Shown piece after piece: positions 36,744-48,620 of a stretch of 64,000 nt of DNA. Origin of the DNA: Atriophallophorus winterbourni (Eukaryota > Platyhelminthes > Trematoda > Plagiorchiida > Microphallidae); the NCBI GenBank assembly GCA_013407085.1, contig JACCGJ010003208.1:1-64000 (forward strand). Direction: 5' to 3'. Position numbers and translations under genes: made by a program. Every line of letters begins with the position of its first letter. Positions within the stretch are counted from its first letter, which is position 1. The notes beneath the pieces are model-generated. The model did no database searches. It was not told where the DNA came from and saw only the letters and a list, made by a program, of their open reading frames with translations.

Positions 36744-37534
36744 GTAAGTTGACAATAGATAAAATTGAACTCATGATTTGAGTTGATCATTGAACGGCTT
36801 CACGCCGGATCAGTGAAGTTTGACTGGTTGTTGATTTGGAGCAGTTAAGGTATCTTAAACTGAATAGATTATGAAATAGTTGTTATGATGTTCCGTACTA
36901 CGCAATATCAAACATGTACGGTTGCACAAACAGAAACCGGGTGAAAATTCAATGTCGATGTAAAGTGAAACTATCAGAGACAACATATGATTAGCGCTCG
37001 ATGCTCCATAGTATTTGAGTTCAAATGCATCACTAGATATCGGGAAACGTTTTATTCTGTTTCTCGTACTTTATCTATTTACTGTCATAGTACATTATTT
37101 GCAGGTAAAAAAGATAAAAAAATATGAATCGCGATGCAATTTCAGCATTGCACGGAATTTGTGAAAAAAAGAACGAAAGATTCCAAGGAAATATTAATTT
37201 TGATCGTAAATGGAAGATTTGAACAACAAGTTATAATTTTTGTTCGTACACACACTGCCTAAATGAATCTTAATGATGCCCACCTGGGATATTGGACTTA
37301 GATTTTTACGAAATTCAGCTTTGTAGATGTTTTGAACTTCATTTTTCACAATGCTGACAATATGTTGGCTTATTTGAGCGTCTTACAGGCATCACTCTTT
37401 GGTTATGTTTCAGCATGATTTAGACAAGCACATCTCAACAGCGGCATCCAATTATAAATCAATACATCATTCGTCAAGATTCGATGAATAAGAAGATTGG
37501 TCGAGACAGCATACCGAGAAAAGAAATATGAGCA

Positions 37535-37765
37535 TTAAGGTTGATCAAGAGTATGTATCCACTCTTATCATTTCCGTTGAAAACTGTCAGGTTGAACTAT
37601 CACATAATGTCACATTTCTTTCTTCGAACATTGAATAACCTCCAGCTGGCCACGGAGATTGATGGACGGATTGGCAAACCGACCTTTAACTTGTCCCTCT
37701 TGAACTCTGGTAACCGGAACAACTGCAAATTGGATGTTAGGACAAAGATGCTAGTAAACCAATAG
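37535..37765 (+). mobile_element. RTE-like LINE fragment
   Basis: Frame 37541-37765 carries N-N-L-Q-L-A-T-E-I-D-G-R-I-G and K-L-D-V-R-T-K-M, the region downstream of the RTE RT core. Counterpart of 19761-20035, more diverged. Confidence 0.6.
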
Positions 37766-38096
37766 ACAACTGGCTAAAAACGCTATCGCCGGGATAGATA
37801 GTAACGCCGTATTTTGCAGAACGTTAAAAGATATATCGGAGGTGTTGCACATTCTCCTCGTAAGATGAAGTATCTACTAATTAGTCTGGCTTCACGTGCG
37901 TGAACACTTGCACTGAATTACCGGGGTACTGGTCCTGTTGTTTTCTCAAACGATACGTATCGTGATCATGTCGTTTCGCGAATAGGATCTTAATAGTGGT
38001 GTACAATTGAAATGCATGCAATAATATGTAGTTATTTATGTTTGCCATCCAACATTATCAAAACGAACCTATTCACCGAGTATCACAATTTAACAG

Positions 38097-38114
38097 CACC
38101 ATCCGCAACACCAT
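38097..38114 (+). CDS. candidate 18-nt microexon, family M1 copy 5 (weak)
   Basis: Acceptor ATCACAATTTAACAG, donor GTTTTG, exon end CAT rather than CAG. Phase 1: P-S-A-T-P plus T. Length kept, donor consensus poor; possibly decaying. Confidence 0.25.
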
Positions 38115-40791
38115 GTTTTGTTCAACTTTGGACGTTCAAAAATAATGTAATAGCCCTAAATTCGCGTTTTATACGGAACGTTCGTTTACGCTGGAATATC
38201 CACAACGTGTTTCACTACACAAAATGATACGTACCGTGACCCTATCGCTGAGACAATCGGAACAAAATATCGATGTGGATAAAAGATACGAAGAATGTGA
38301 TTCAATTAGCATCGATTTTCATCAGTGTGCTAAGCTATTGACTTCAGGACCTGGTATCTCTTCTGGCTTGTAGTGAACAAATTTTACCATCCGAATATGA
38401 CTTTTTTCAACGAAATACTTGGGTAATAGCGATACATAAAGTGCGGGTCATTGCCTTCATACATTGTTTGAACGCAGAATCAATGACATGACGCTAAGAA
38501 CACAAGATTCACTCGACTCGATGTATTTAGTATTTCAAATACTTTTCAGCGTTGGATATAAAGACGAAGATGATGGAATACAGCGTGTGTGTACCGGATG
38601 CATGAATGCATGTCAGTGATACCTGGAAGTTCCGCGCAATACATAGACTTGATCTAAATGCTATCCATCTAAATCGCAGATTTTGCCTCAAATGCTGTTC
38701 GAAACTCACACCATCTACAGTTGTCAATCGACCAGATAGTGTCGCGAATATTGTTACTTAAACCGAAATATTATGAACTTAATCATCTCTATCTAATACG
38801 AAATAGTGCCCCCAAGGCTGTTCGAAAATCATAGTATCCATAGTTATCAATCGAACAGATTGTGCCCCAGAGGTTGTTCATCAAAAATCGAACTGTTCCG
38901 TCATTCGATATGCCGAATAGCATTGAAGCATCATGCTTATGTGATGTAAATCCATAGTTAACGTTGGCCGATCGAGACCAGAAATAATTGAAGTATCCTT
39001 TCCATATCTAAAGTAATACTATTCGTATCTGAGTATACAGATCAATCTCATAATTTGATCTGGCTACTTAATTTATTCCTCGTTTCGAATTCATAAATAC
39101 AAAGAAATAATAAATAAGCATTTTATCAAGCCAAATGAGAAACCTTACCTGGATTTGATACCGACAGGTCATTAATTGTCAACGAGCGGCAACTGAAAAA
39201 CATTGCACTCGGTTTATTCCCGAGTCCTATAAGACCAGCTCTACTAACTTACACCCACGAGTCCAACAACACAATAGAAAGCCAAGTGGACAAATACGGT
39301 TATTACAAACAAGACCTTTATGGGTTAATCAAATAACCACAACACTGATCCTGAAGCGTTTCTGTCTGGTTAATCACGTCGGTCCGAAATATCAGTCGAT
39401 TGCGGCTAACGTTCTCCATCGGTTTATGTTTCCAAAATGCTGTTGCTTTAATCGAAATATTATGAGTTCGTTGTTGTCATCTTCCAACTGTATAGCGCTG
39501 ATTGCTCTAATGTTGTGTCGCACGTTCTCTATTATTCAAATATGAAGCAATATCCTTATTACGCGTAGATGAGGTCCGTTTGAAGTTCTAGAGGACTGGT
39601 TAATGTAGGTGTCAATTATAGAAATACATGGCTATGATCAATCTGTCAAATTCAATGATGTGCCGATCCATAATCATTTCTCGAATTAAAACGGTGTGAG
39701 AATCTAGTCACTCTCATAATCTTCTTTAGCCTGTTTCTATTGAAAAGGACATCATTTTCAAAAAGAAGAAGATAAATTCACGAGGATTCCTAATGCAAGG
39801 GTGGAACTCTGTAAGTTGAACAGAGGCAGTCTATCCAGAACCAATCAGGTACACGAAGATTCTGGTTGAGTTAATGTGATAAAATGTCCTTAAGATGGTT
39901 GCACTAACTGCAACTTTTCGATAGTAAACGTCATAGTAAATGGGACAGGCTTGTTTGACAAATCGGATGGATCTTTCAAAATGCGTAGATGAATTTCCTG
40001 GTAAAATTTACGCGGTGACTGTTTTGTCGACAAGCGGGCATTTTAGCGGGCTATATGAGAGAAACCGTCAGGTCAACGAGTGGCAACTAACAAACATTTG
40101 CGAACATGTTTGGGCAAATCAAACAACCACAGCACTGAACCGGAATCATTTCAGTCCGGATTGTAAATTCGGTCTGATTTATCAGTCGATTTCGTGACAA
40201 CCGGTACAGGTCAAGCCGTGGACTCGCAGGTCTCGTTTGTTAGACCCTACAGATTTGATCTCGTTCGATTGCGGCTAACGTTTTCTACCTGTTCATGTTT
40301 TCAAAATGCTGTTGCTTTAACCGAAATATTATGGGTTCGCATTTGCCATTTTCCAACTGTTTGGCTTTGCTTGCTCTTATGATGTGTCAGACGTTAAGGT
40401 TCCACATAACGTTCTGAACCACTAGATTTGCTCATATCGATAATGCGCTTTAAGCAATCACAAAATGCTACATCAATATTCCATGAACGAATATCTTGAT
40501 TTACACATATGAAATTGGGTTATGCGCGTGTGATCGAACATTTTTTTGTCAAAATACACGATTGTGCCATACAAGATCACTGATTTTAATAGTGTTCCAA
40601 TCTTTTAATGCAAACCAATCCCGATCGTTTAGCATGTGCCAGTCTAATACAGACAAAACGAACCGGGAGGAGGGGTGGGTGTTTAGATGAAATGCATGAA
40701 AATATGTATTATGCGATAATATATATCTAATGATGTTCGCCATCAAACATTTTTGTAACAAACTGATTTATTGCCTATCATATTTTACCAG

Positions 40792-40809
40792 CACGTCCTG
40801 GAACACCAG
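40792..40809 (+). CDS. candidate 18-nt microexon, family M1 copy 6
   Basis: Between GCCTATCATATTTTACCAG and GTATGTTGG. Phase 1: R-P-G-T-P plus G. Confidence 0.42.
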
Positions 40810-42244
40810 GTATGTTGGACTATGAACGTTGGAATACAATGTGCCAGCCCAGTAGTTTACTACTCTGACAATCTTTAGTTTATTACGAAATTTCCGCAAC
40901 TGGTTCCTGACAGTTTGCTTTTGTCATACGTAGTCAAGTACAAAGGTTTTTTGTTAAACAACGTTTTTCTTCTGAATAGATTCTAACCATGAAATAAATG
41001 ATCACATACAATAACACGAATATTCATTGATAATGAAAATACTATATTAACATGTATTAACAATTATTACATCAATACTAATAAATCAATTACTGGTCAT
41101 ACAAATATCCGATTTGAAAGAAAGACACGTTTCCCGTGTAAATGGATATTTTATAATGGAAATAATTGAACTATACAAACAACTGATGAAATACGTAACG
41201 TAGTCGTTGTTAGGTTGATGATCCACTGAGAAACTTAACGTTGTCATCGAAAGATAGATCAAGACTCATTAACCCATTAGCGGGTTAGGAGTGATACGAG
41301 AGAATAAGCGAATTGTCCAGTCTTCAAATTTGAGACCGGGACGTTCAGCGCAATAAAAAGATGAAAGCTGAATTCTATCTAACTTAAGATCATATATTTA
41401 TTAGAACTGATGTTTGTAACTCACATCATCTACAGTCATTGATCGACCGGATTGTGTATATCCCTGTGAGAGCTGCAGGAGAGATTGTTTCTTACAAATC
41501 GAACTGTTTCATAAGCTTATACGCTGTGCAACTAAAAGCATTAGGAGAATGTGATGTGCAATCATCATAGACATCGGCGAACGGATGCCAATAACAATGC
41601 ATGGAAAGCTTCTGTCTCTTTTATATCTTCCTATTTGAGTTTGGAGACCAATTTCATGATTTCAAAGTTCTGATTTTTTGAATTTTGAACGCCATAATAA
41701 TGAAACGTTATAAAAAGTATTTTAGCAGGCCTAGGGAGAAAAGCTAAACCAGGATTTAATTGCACAGGTCATTTATTGCCCATGATTGGCAACTGGAGGA
41801 TGACTGACCCATTATTACCACATTTTATAATTTCGAATTTTCGATCCTGAAGCATGTCTGTTCGGTTTGTCACCTCGGGCTGATTTATCAGTCGATTTCG
41901 TGACAGCGGGTACAATTCAAGCCCTCGCGTCACAGATTTTTTTGCAGACCCTAAGTAATTTGAACTCGTTTAATTGCAGATGACGTTCTCCATGTGTTCA
42001 TGTTTTCGAAAAGGCTGTTGCTTGAACCAACATATTACGATTTCGCGCTAGTTCAGTTCAATCTTTTTGGCGCTGCTCGCTCCTGCGTTGTGTCTAACGA
42101 TAACGTTCTGCAAATAATTCAAAAGCTCTAGATTAGCGAACATGGATAATGTAATTTGCACCGTCACGAAATTTTACCTCAATATTTCTTGAACAAACTT
42201 CTTGATTCGATGCCATCAAGATGTGTAATCAAACAGTTGTTGTT

Positions 42245-42690
42245 GGCCTCCTTTGATCGATGTCGACCACGCATGTACATTACCATTGCGTGAATGTTCA
42301 TGTTCTACAGTTTTTGGAATGGAATAAAACAGTCTGATTTGGAAGAAACAATCTCTATCGCAGAGCTGGCAAGGAAAGTAAGATCTCGGTTGTATTGCAT
42401 TAGTTGCACGCTGACGGCGTGATCTGCGTTCGACATCTTAGTGCTGTATCTGCTCCTCACCATCTCGCACACGACGCTTTACACAATGCCTGAACATTTT
42501 GCAGTCGAAAGCATGTTTTTACTAACTCACCGGGTCAATGGCAAGAGCATTTATATCTCTTTTACAAATTTCTTTGTACCACAAGTGCGGTCTGCCCAAT
42601 GTACAACCTCCTAATTGCAACTTGCCATAGAGTAGATCTTCAGTAATACGACCATTTCCCATTCTGTATAAGTCATACAGTATGTTAGCG
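42245..42690 (-). mobile_element. RTE-like LINE, C-terminal region
   Basis: The minus strand reads R-M-G-N-G-R-I-T-E-D-L-L-Y-G-K-L, then L-G-R-P-H-L-W-Y-K-E-I-C-K-R-D-I-N-A-L, then a decayed tail ending W-S-T-S-I-K-G-G. This matches the RTE-type C-terminus (RMEDGRIPKDLLYGEL, GRPQLRYKDVCKRDMKAL). Related copy on the other strand at 52055. Both preserve the last coding stretch. Confidence 0.85.
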
Positions 42691-42935
42691 CCAAAATAAA
42701 CGAAATTTGCATGGAAGCATACTTAGTTTTGCATTCCTCTAATCCATCAAGGCACTTCAATTCCGATGGTGCAGCGTGTACTTGTCGAATGCAAACAAAT
42801 TAAACCCGGTCGCAGGTGGCTGTATGTGTAGTGGATATGCATGCAGATATGTGTGATGCAATAATATGTAGCCTATTATATTTGCTTTCTAACATTATTG
42901 ATACAAACTGATTTATGGTGATTATTGTTTACTAG

Positions 42936-42953
42936 TTTCTTCCGCAACACCAG
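42936..42953 (+). CDS. candidate 18-nt microexon, family M1 copy 7
   Basis: Between GTGATTATTGTTTACTAG and GTATGTTTG. Phase 1: S-S-A-T-P plus G. First half differs from the other copies, second half (GCAACACCAG) is shared with copies 4 and 5. Confidence 0.42.
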
Positions 42954-43753
42954 GTATGTTTGACGCTCAACGTTTGGAAATAATAGTGAAGCTCTGAATA
43001 AGAAATTTCCATGTATGCTGAGTTTATTTCTGGATTTACGCAACTAGTTCCTAACAGTTAGCACTCTTAAACGTATTTGAATTAAACGGTTTTTATTGAT
43101 ATGTCTTCAAAAGTGTTTCTTACAATGGAACAAATGATCAAATACAATAATATCATTATTCATTGATAATGAAAATACTTTATTTATATGCAATATCAAT
43201 TTTGACATTAATACTAATAAATCAAATAATGGCAATAGAACTTACTAATTGGATGATAATTTGATAATTTGTCTGAATTTTCCTGTCGTCAAATATGAAG
43301 CGATATCCCAACTACGCGTAGATGAGAAAGGTTTGAATTTTCTGAGGACCGGATACAGTGGGTGTTAATTATCGGACGACATGTATCTGATCAATCTGTT
43401 ACTGGTTCCGATCAGAAATCATATATCGAAAATGAGCGTAGATGCATTTTCTGGTTACATTAACGCAGTGACCGTTTTGTCGCAAAGCTTGACTGCTTCC
43501 GTTTGGATAATTATCACAATCTTTTTCAACAAATATCTCAAATAAAGTTATGGATTTCCTTGTGGCTATTTTACATCAGGATGTACTATACAATCGTAAC
43601 AAAGCGTAAATTGATCTGACCAGCATCAACCATGAAACGAACATCAATGTCCTGTTGTTGCTCGAAATTGCTTGTTTGGTATTTATGTTGGTCATGTCAA
43701 TTAGATGCCAAGAACGATTAGTTTATGTACACTAGTTTGATCTGAATATTTAG

Positions 43754-43789
43754 ACATCAATCCTCAAAGCCGTTCGCCATATTAAACCA
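43754..43789 (+). other. possible 36-nt exon-like segment with in-phase stop
   Basis: Acceptor GATCTGAATATTTAG, 36 nt, donor GTAAGCTC. Upstream sequence resembles that before the 30-nt exon at 10988. Phase 1 contains TAA, unlike all better candidates, so it is either dead or false; phases 0 and 2 are open. Confidence 0.15.
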
Positions 43790-43921
43790 GTAAGCTCACA
43801 CCCGATAAGAATGTTTGATAGTTCATAAAAAATGTGGATTTTTGTATTGGACCGCATATTTCTGCATTCCGGAAAATTCCTTTCTCATATGAAATTTCTT
43901 GGAATTTTATTCAAAAAATAG

Positions 43922-43933
43922 CATTAGGACCGG
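43922..43933 (+). CDS. candidate 12-nt microexon, family M6 copy 4 (weak donor)
   Basis: Acceptor GGAATTTTATTCAAAAAATAG, donor GTGATTGT (weaker than GTGAGT). Phase 1: L-G-P plus G; phase 0 has TAG. Confidence 0.25.
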
Positions 43934-44517
43934 GTGATTGTTTTTACTGAATGTATACACAAATTTTATACATTCTTGGAGTGGATATTTCGTCAAGACC
44001 TTAGAGCAAAAGCCTTATCTGAAAAACGAATTAGCTATTGACGTAATTTGTTTATATACGGTATTATAAAATTAAATGTTTGTGTAAATCAGTTTACATT
44101 ATTGACACTTCAGTTCAGTTCAGTTCGCATGAGATGTTTTGTGGCTGAGTCAACAAGCGACTGTCCTGTTTGTTTTCGGTGGTAAGTAACAGAGCAGCAT
44201 CCACACACTCCCATGAAAGTCTTCGCTAATGAGATTAAACTGGAAAGAAACGGGCAAACTGTTCTCACCTGGGGCTGAACAGATAAATATGTGCGTTCCC
44301 CACGCAAATGGGATTGATGACCGTAGTTTAATTATGTATATAAATTGAGCAAATAAAACAGAATATACAGCAACATATTCCATTATTAGAATCTTTATCT
44401 TTGAGATTCATATTCGCCTGGGAAAACATCTCAGTGTCGGAATGAATACCCATGAAGTTTGCATTTGATAAGTTGTTTTTTCTGTATTATTCGGAGTCCT
44501 CAACTATTTGATGTTAG

Positions 44518-44538
44518 AAAATATTTTCTATTGTGCAA
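44518..44538 (+). other. candidate 21-nt microexon, single copy
   Basis: Acceptor TCCTCAACTATTTGATGTTAG, 21 nt, donor GTGAGCAAT. All three phases are open (phase 1: N-I-F-Y-C-A). The homologous stretch near 46960 is interrupted by a LINE insertion, so no sister can be compared. Confidence 0.22.
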
Positions 44539-44788
44539 GTGAGCAATGAATTGTTAATGGTGGATATGATGCAAACAAATCATAAAAAGTTTCAATGTTG
44601 AGAAATAATTTCGCAAAGCTAGGTTCATGTTCATGAAAACCGTTTATATTTATGTTATTCAAAACAACGAGGCTATCAATGGAATCAAATTTTGCAATTC
44701 AGAGAAACCTGTAGGAAACGTAATGAGTAAGCATTATTTGGTATTATTCAATTTTAAATTTCAAATTATACATGCTAGTAATCTCGTA

Positions 44789-44850
44789 TATATATATATA
44801 TATATATATATCTAGATATATATATATAGTATAGATAGATATAATACATC
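44789..44850. repeat. TA dinucleotide microsatellite
   Basis: About 60 bases of TA repeats with CTAGA and GTATAGATAGA interruptions, at the left border of repeat copy C. Confidence 0.9.
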
Positions 44851-45076
44851 CATCCATCATCCATATATCCATACATGAATATATTCATCCGTCCAATCAT
44901 ACATTCATCCATATCTATCCGTCCATTCATTCATTTTTCGATCCATCTTATCCTCAATTTTCCCTTATTTAACCATATAAAAATATCAATATAACATTGT
45001 AAATATAACATTATTTTTAATAATAATATTAATTACTATTATTATACTTTTTGCTGATTCACTCTATTTGCTAAAG

Positions 45077-45088
45077 GTTTGCTGAATC
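45077..45088 (+). other. candidate 12-nt microexon, family M5 copy C (weak)
   Basis: Between CTCTATTTGCTAAAG and GTAAGTTATT; phase 1 L-L-N, phase 0 TGA. Donor conserved despite substitutions nearby. Confidence 0.18.
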
Positions 45089-46375
45089 GTAAGTTATTTT
45101 GGACAGTCATTTAACACTTTATGTACATATTTTCTCTTGGGGAATAAAAAATATGGATAGTTTCCTGACAGAACGCATTGTCAAATTTGTCATTACGAAA
45201 AATTTACAAACATCCCAGGATTTAAGAAAATCATACTCTCTTAACTTTCCACTCTATCCTATTTCTTTCAAAACTTTTTTTTAGTCTAGATTAGTCTAGA
45301 TTCATGAACACCGGTAGCACCGGCAATAATATCAAATGAAACCACAATAATTGTTCTCAATGGCTTGGCTAAAGTCTTGAAGTGATAAGATGGCAATGAG
45401 CGGCTTTCAATCGATGCGTCATAGCGTTAGCACTGCAAATCCTATTAAAAGTCCAAATCCGCTTCTTCTCGGTGTTACATGTGCTGCTACGTTTGTAAGA
45501 TGTTTTTCATAGCAAACACAACTTAATGAGGTCAATGCTAATAAAATACTTTCCTGTTTCCTTTTCATGACTATCTGTTTCGTGTTAAAAACGTGGTTGT
45601 AAAATCCAGGAATTATCGATACGAAGTATTATGTTCTCCGTTGTATTAATTCGATTCGAAAAATTGCAGTGGGAATCTTGATTGAATTGTAATACGAATA
45701 AACGTACAAGGGAGGTATACCGCAGGTTGACAGCACTGTATCTGCTGGAGATTGCCTAGATTTCGGTGATTGATATTAGTTTTATGAGATCGGAATTTCT
45801 TTTCCACCATCAAATGCTTTTCCTCCAGTCATTTTATTTTCAGATGCTATCCTGCATCCCATGGTCTCAGTTTCCGATTTCATAATATTGAATTAGAACA
45901 TGTACCCACTTGTAGCTCAAAATAGAAGGTTTCAGGCAGTGTGATATGGGGTACCATGCTTATTGTTGGAATGAATGCCCAAAATATTTTCTTAAAAGTT
46001 CTGATGTTCGACACCTACATCTCTTCAACCGTGTATGATCATTATTCTAAACAAAAGAACGATAATTTATCTCAACACAATAAACATTACTGAAATTTCT
46101 TATCAACTATTTACGTTTGATGCGATATTTTTACAGTCAATTTAATTACCAACCTTACATTCAAACAATATAATTAACAATGGTGTATTGTGCACCTGAA
46201 TTGAGGTTTGTTAGATGTCAAATGTTTAAAACACAAAACAATAAATTAAAACGCCTTCAACATTGATTATTAGTTTATGAACATTTCCTTATTTTTGTAT
46301 GTGACCACATTTTTCTGGATTCTTGCAAATTTCTTACTTATACAATATTTATCGAAGTTTATTCATTTACATTAG

Positions 46376-46387
46376 GATTAAGAAAAG
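46376..46387 (+). CDS. candidate 12-nt microexon, family M6 copy 5
   Basis: Acceptor TTTATTCATTTACATTAG, donor GTGAGTGTGT. Phase 1: L-R-K plus G; phase 0 has TAA. Differs from 6631 in the exon but not in splice sites. Confidence 0.4.
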
Positions 46388-46997
46388 GTGAGTGTGTACT
46401 GATTGAATATATGGATATTGCACACTTTTTGAGTGGATATTTCGTCAAGACTTCAGAGAAAACCTTAGTCTGAAAAACGAATCAGCCTTCGATGTAAATT
46501 GTGTATATAAGCTATTATACTACTAAACGTTTGTGGAAATCAGTATAGACTCTTGGCACTTGAAATAAGATCATTTTATATAAGATTGTCTTTAGCTGAG
46601 TCGCAAAGCAACTGTCCTGTTTGTTTCGGTAGTAGGGATCATAGGAACATACACAAACTCTCAGTAGTATATACATGAATGTCTTCGGGTATGAGAACAA
46701 ACTGGAGGGAATCAAGCTAAACCTTCACACTTGTAGGTGGACTGATAAACTAGTGCGTTCCTCACGATTGGATTCATGACCATTTTTAAACTTTGTATAT
46801 AAATCAAGCAAATAAAACAGTACATTGAGCTACATATTTCCTCATTCGAATCCTCATCGTTGGAGGCATATTCAAGTGGGAAATCAATTCTAGTGTCCAA
46901 ATAAATACGCATGAATGGAAGATTTGATTTGTTCCTTTGTCAATATAAGCGAGTGTCCTCATATAAACACACGTGGAGCAGCGAGCCACATATATTC

Positions 46998-47880
46998 CGA
47001 TCAAGAATCAAGAATCAAGATTTTATGGTGATAAAAGCTAATGCTCTACACGTATCATTGGATGACAACTATTGCAAAACGAAAAATTTAATCAAAATCA
47101 CATCGGTAATATTTTTCTGGGTTCATGTTGCTTAAATTGCCAAATTCAGAATTTTGTTTGACGTTTGCATCCAATTTCGATTTGAAAACATCAATTGTCG
47201 TTGCATTCACAACATCTCGCGGTAGCGCATTCCATAGAAAGCAAAAACGCACAGAGAAAAAATAGCGACGACAATCAAAACTTGAGGGCGGCATTTTGGG
47301 GCAACACGAGTGACTGCGTGTATTTCGATGGGAGTTAACTTTCATTAGTTCGCTAAGCGAATGGTTTTTGATTCGCAGTATCTTGTGAGCCAGAATCAGG
47401 TCGATTCTCATTCGTCTTCGTGTAAAATCACGCAAACCAATGATGGCCATTCGCTCTTGATACAGGACCCGCTGCATCCCTTCAACCAACTTTCTAGCTT
47501 TGTGGTATATTCGATCCAGGTTCTCTATGTCTTTACGCAACCACGGTGCACAGGCTTGGATCAAATAATCCATCGTTGAATGGATGTAGGTATGCAAAAT
47601 ACGAGGAATTGTTTTGAATGAGAACCGTCCGACATCACTGAGCGCCGTCATGATTTGGGAGCTTAACATGAGATCCAACCATACACAAACCGGTTCAGTG
47701 TGAAGAGAAACAGACTTATGAACCATTCCTCGCAAGACTTTTCTGATATCCTGACAGGCATACTTGTATGTACGAGCTGGACACGTTCAAGCTTAAAAGG
47801 TCCCAGGGATAAACTCAACGCTGTGCTATGGAAAATAATGAAATGTACATAGACTGACATTGGTAAATTAAATTTAGTGA
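46998..47880 (-). mobile_element. CR1-like LINE, 3' third with (TTGATTC)n tail
   Basis: The minus-strand frame 47735-47088 reads T-Y-I-H-S-T-M-D-Y-L-I-Q-A-C-A-P-W-L-R-K-D, L-D-R-I-Y-H-K-A-R-K-L-V-E-G and R-R-Y-F-F-S-V-R-F-C-F-L-W-N-A-L-P, the classic C-terminus of CR1-like ORF2. It ends at 46998 in a tail read on + as CAAGAATCAAGAATCAAG. The RT core is missing; upstream homology fades near 47880. 215 codons remain open, so this is a fairly young insertion. Confidence 0.9.
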
Positions 47881-48620
47881 GAGCTTTTCAGAAAACAATC
47901 AATAGGTAATTTCGCAGTACGCACTTTGGTTTGATCCTGAAGTTAGCAAGTATCTTGTAGTAGCGCAGCTAGAGACAATGTTTGGTGTAGTGGTTTGTTA
48001 TTTCTTTCACCGACTATTAATTTTCCTTGACAGTTTAGTCAAGATTCATGATCAACAGAAACTCTTGCATTGAAATCAAATAATACCATCACATTTGTCT
48101 TTACGCACTTCTCGTGGGCGTAACGAAGATAATGAGTGACATTATAATGTAATTGATTGAATGTTGTGTTATTCCATCAGCACTGCTACACTGATTTAAT
48201 GTGCAAATTCTTTTGATATCGGTGTTGCACATGCTGCTTTGTTTTTAAGATGTATTTTTAAGAATGCCTAAATTCCGAGCATGACAACAAATGTTTTTTT
48301 CGTGAACAGAAATAATAGGTTACATTAAACTACATAAAATGAGAAGTGATACTTGCACGATTGAACTGAAACGCGGCAATAGTGGAGAGCTGTAGGCACT
48401 CTTCATGTCACTGGAGACATTACCGTTGGGGAAACCAGGGAGACGTGTATCGACAAGTAGCTGGTCTTGGTTGGTGATAATACAACACACACGGTTTGGG
48501 TTTTCGTTTTAATGAGAGCATATGCCCGAAACCACTCCGTCAATGTACCTGACGTTAAATTTGGTATCAATGTTATTTTTATTTTTTTAGAAATAACACA
48601 TAGTTATGTCTTCTAAATTC
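47880..48620 (+). repeat. diverged remnant of the 5560-6180 block
   Basis: Order of short matches (CAAGATTCATGA, ATCAAATAATACCA, GTAACGAAG, AAATTC-TTTTGATATCGGTGTTGCACATGCTGCT) parallels 5570-5770 and 45290-45490, with many differences. Weakly supported. Confidence 0.35.

Larger units (their letters stand above)
35600..44200. repeat. tandem series of diverged microexon-bearing units
   Basis: No long gene-like frame. Blocks known from 1-2160 and from copies A and B recur several times and in shuffled order: 36900-37260 resembles 8320-8600; 37540-37770 the RTE fragment; 38000-38400, 40680-41280 and 42780-43260 the M1 block; 38560-38750 and 38770-38960 two adjacent copies of the 8990-9200 block; 43800-44200 the M6 block. 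Candidate exons are listed separately. Confidence 0.6.
44860..46650 (+). repeat. third, partial copy (C) of the duplicated block
   Basis: Collinear with 4440-6920 of A and with B minus its LINE insertions. Slightly more diverged than A and B are from each other. It carries M5 (45077-45088) and M6 (46376-46387). After 46650 it runs into sequence related to 44200-44460. Confidence 0.8.
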
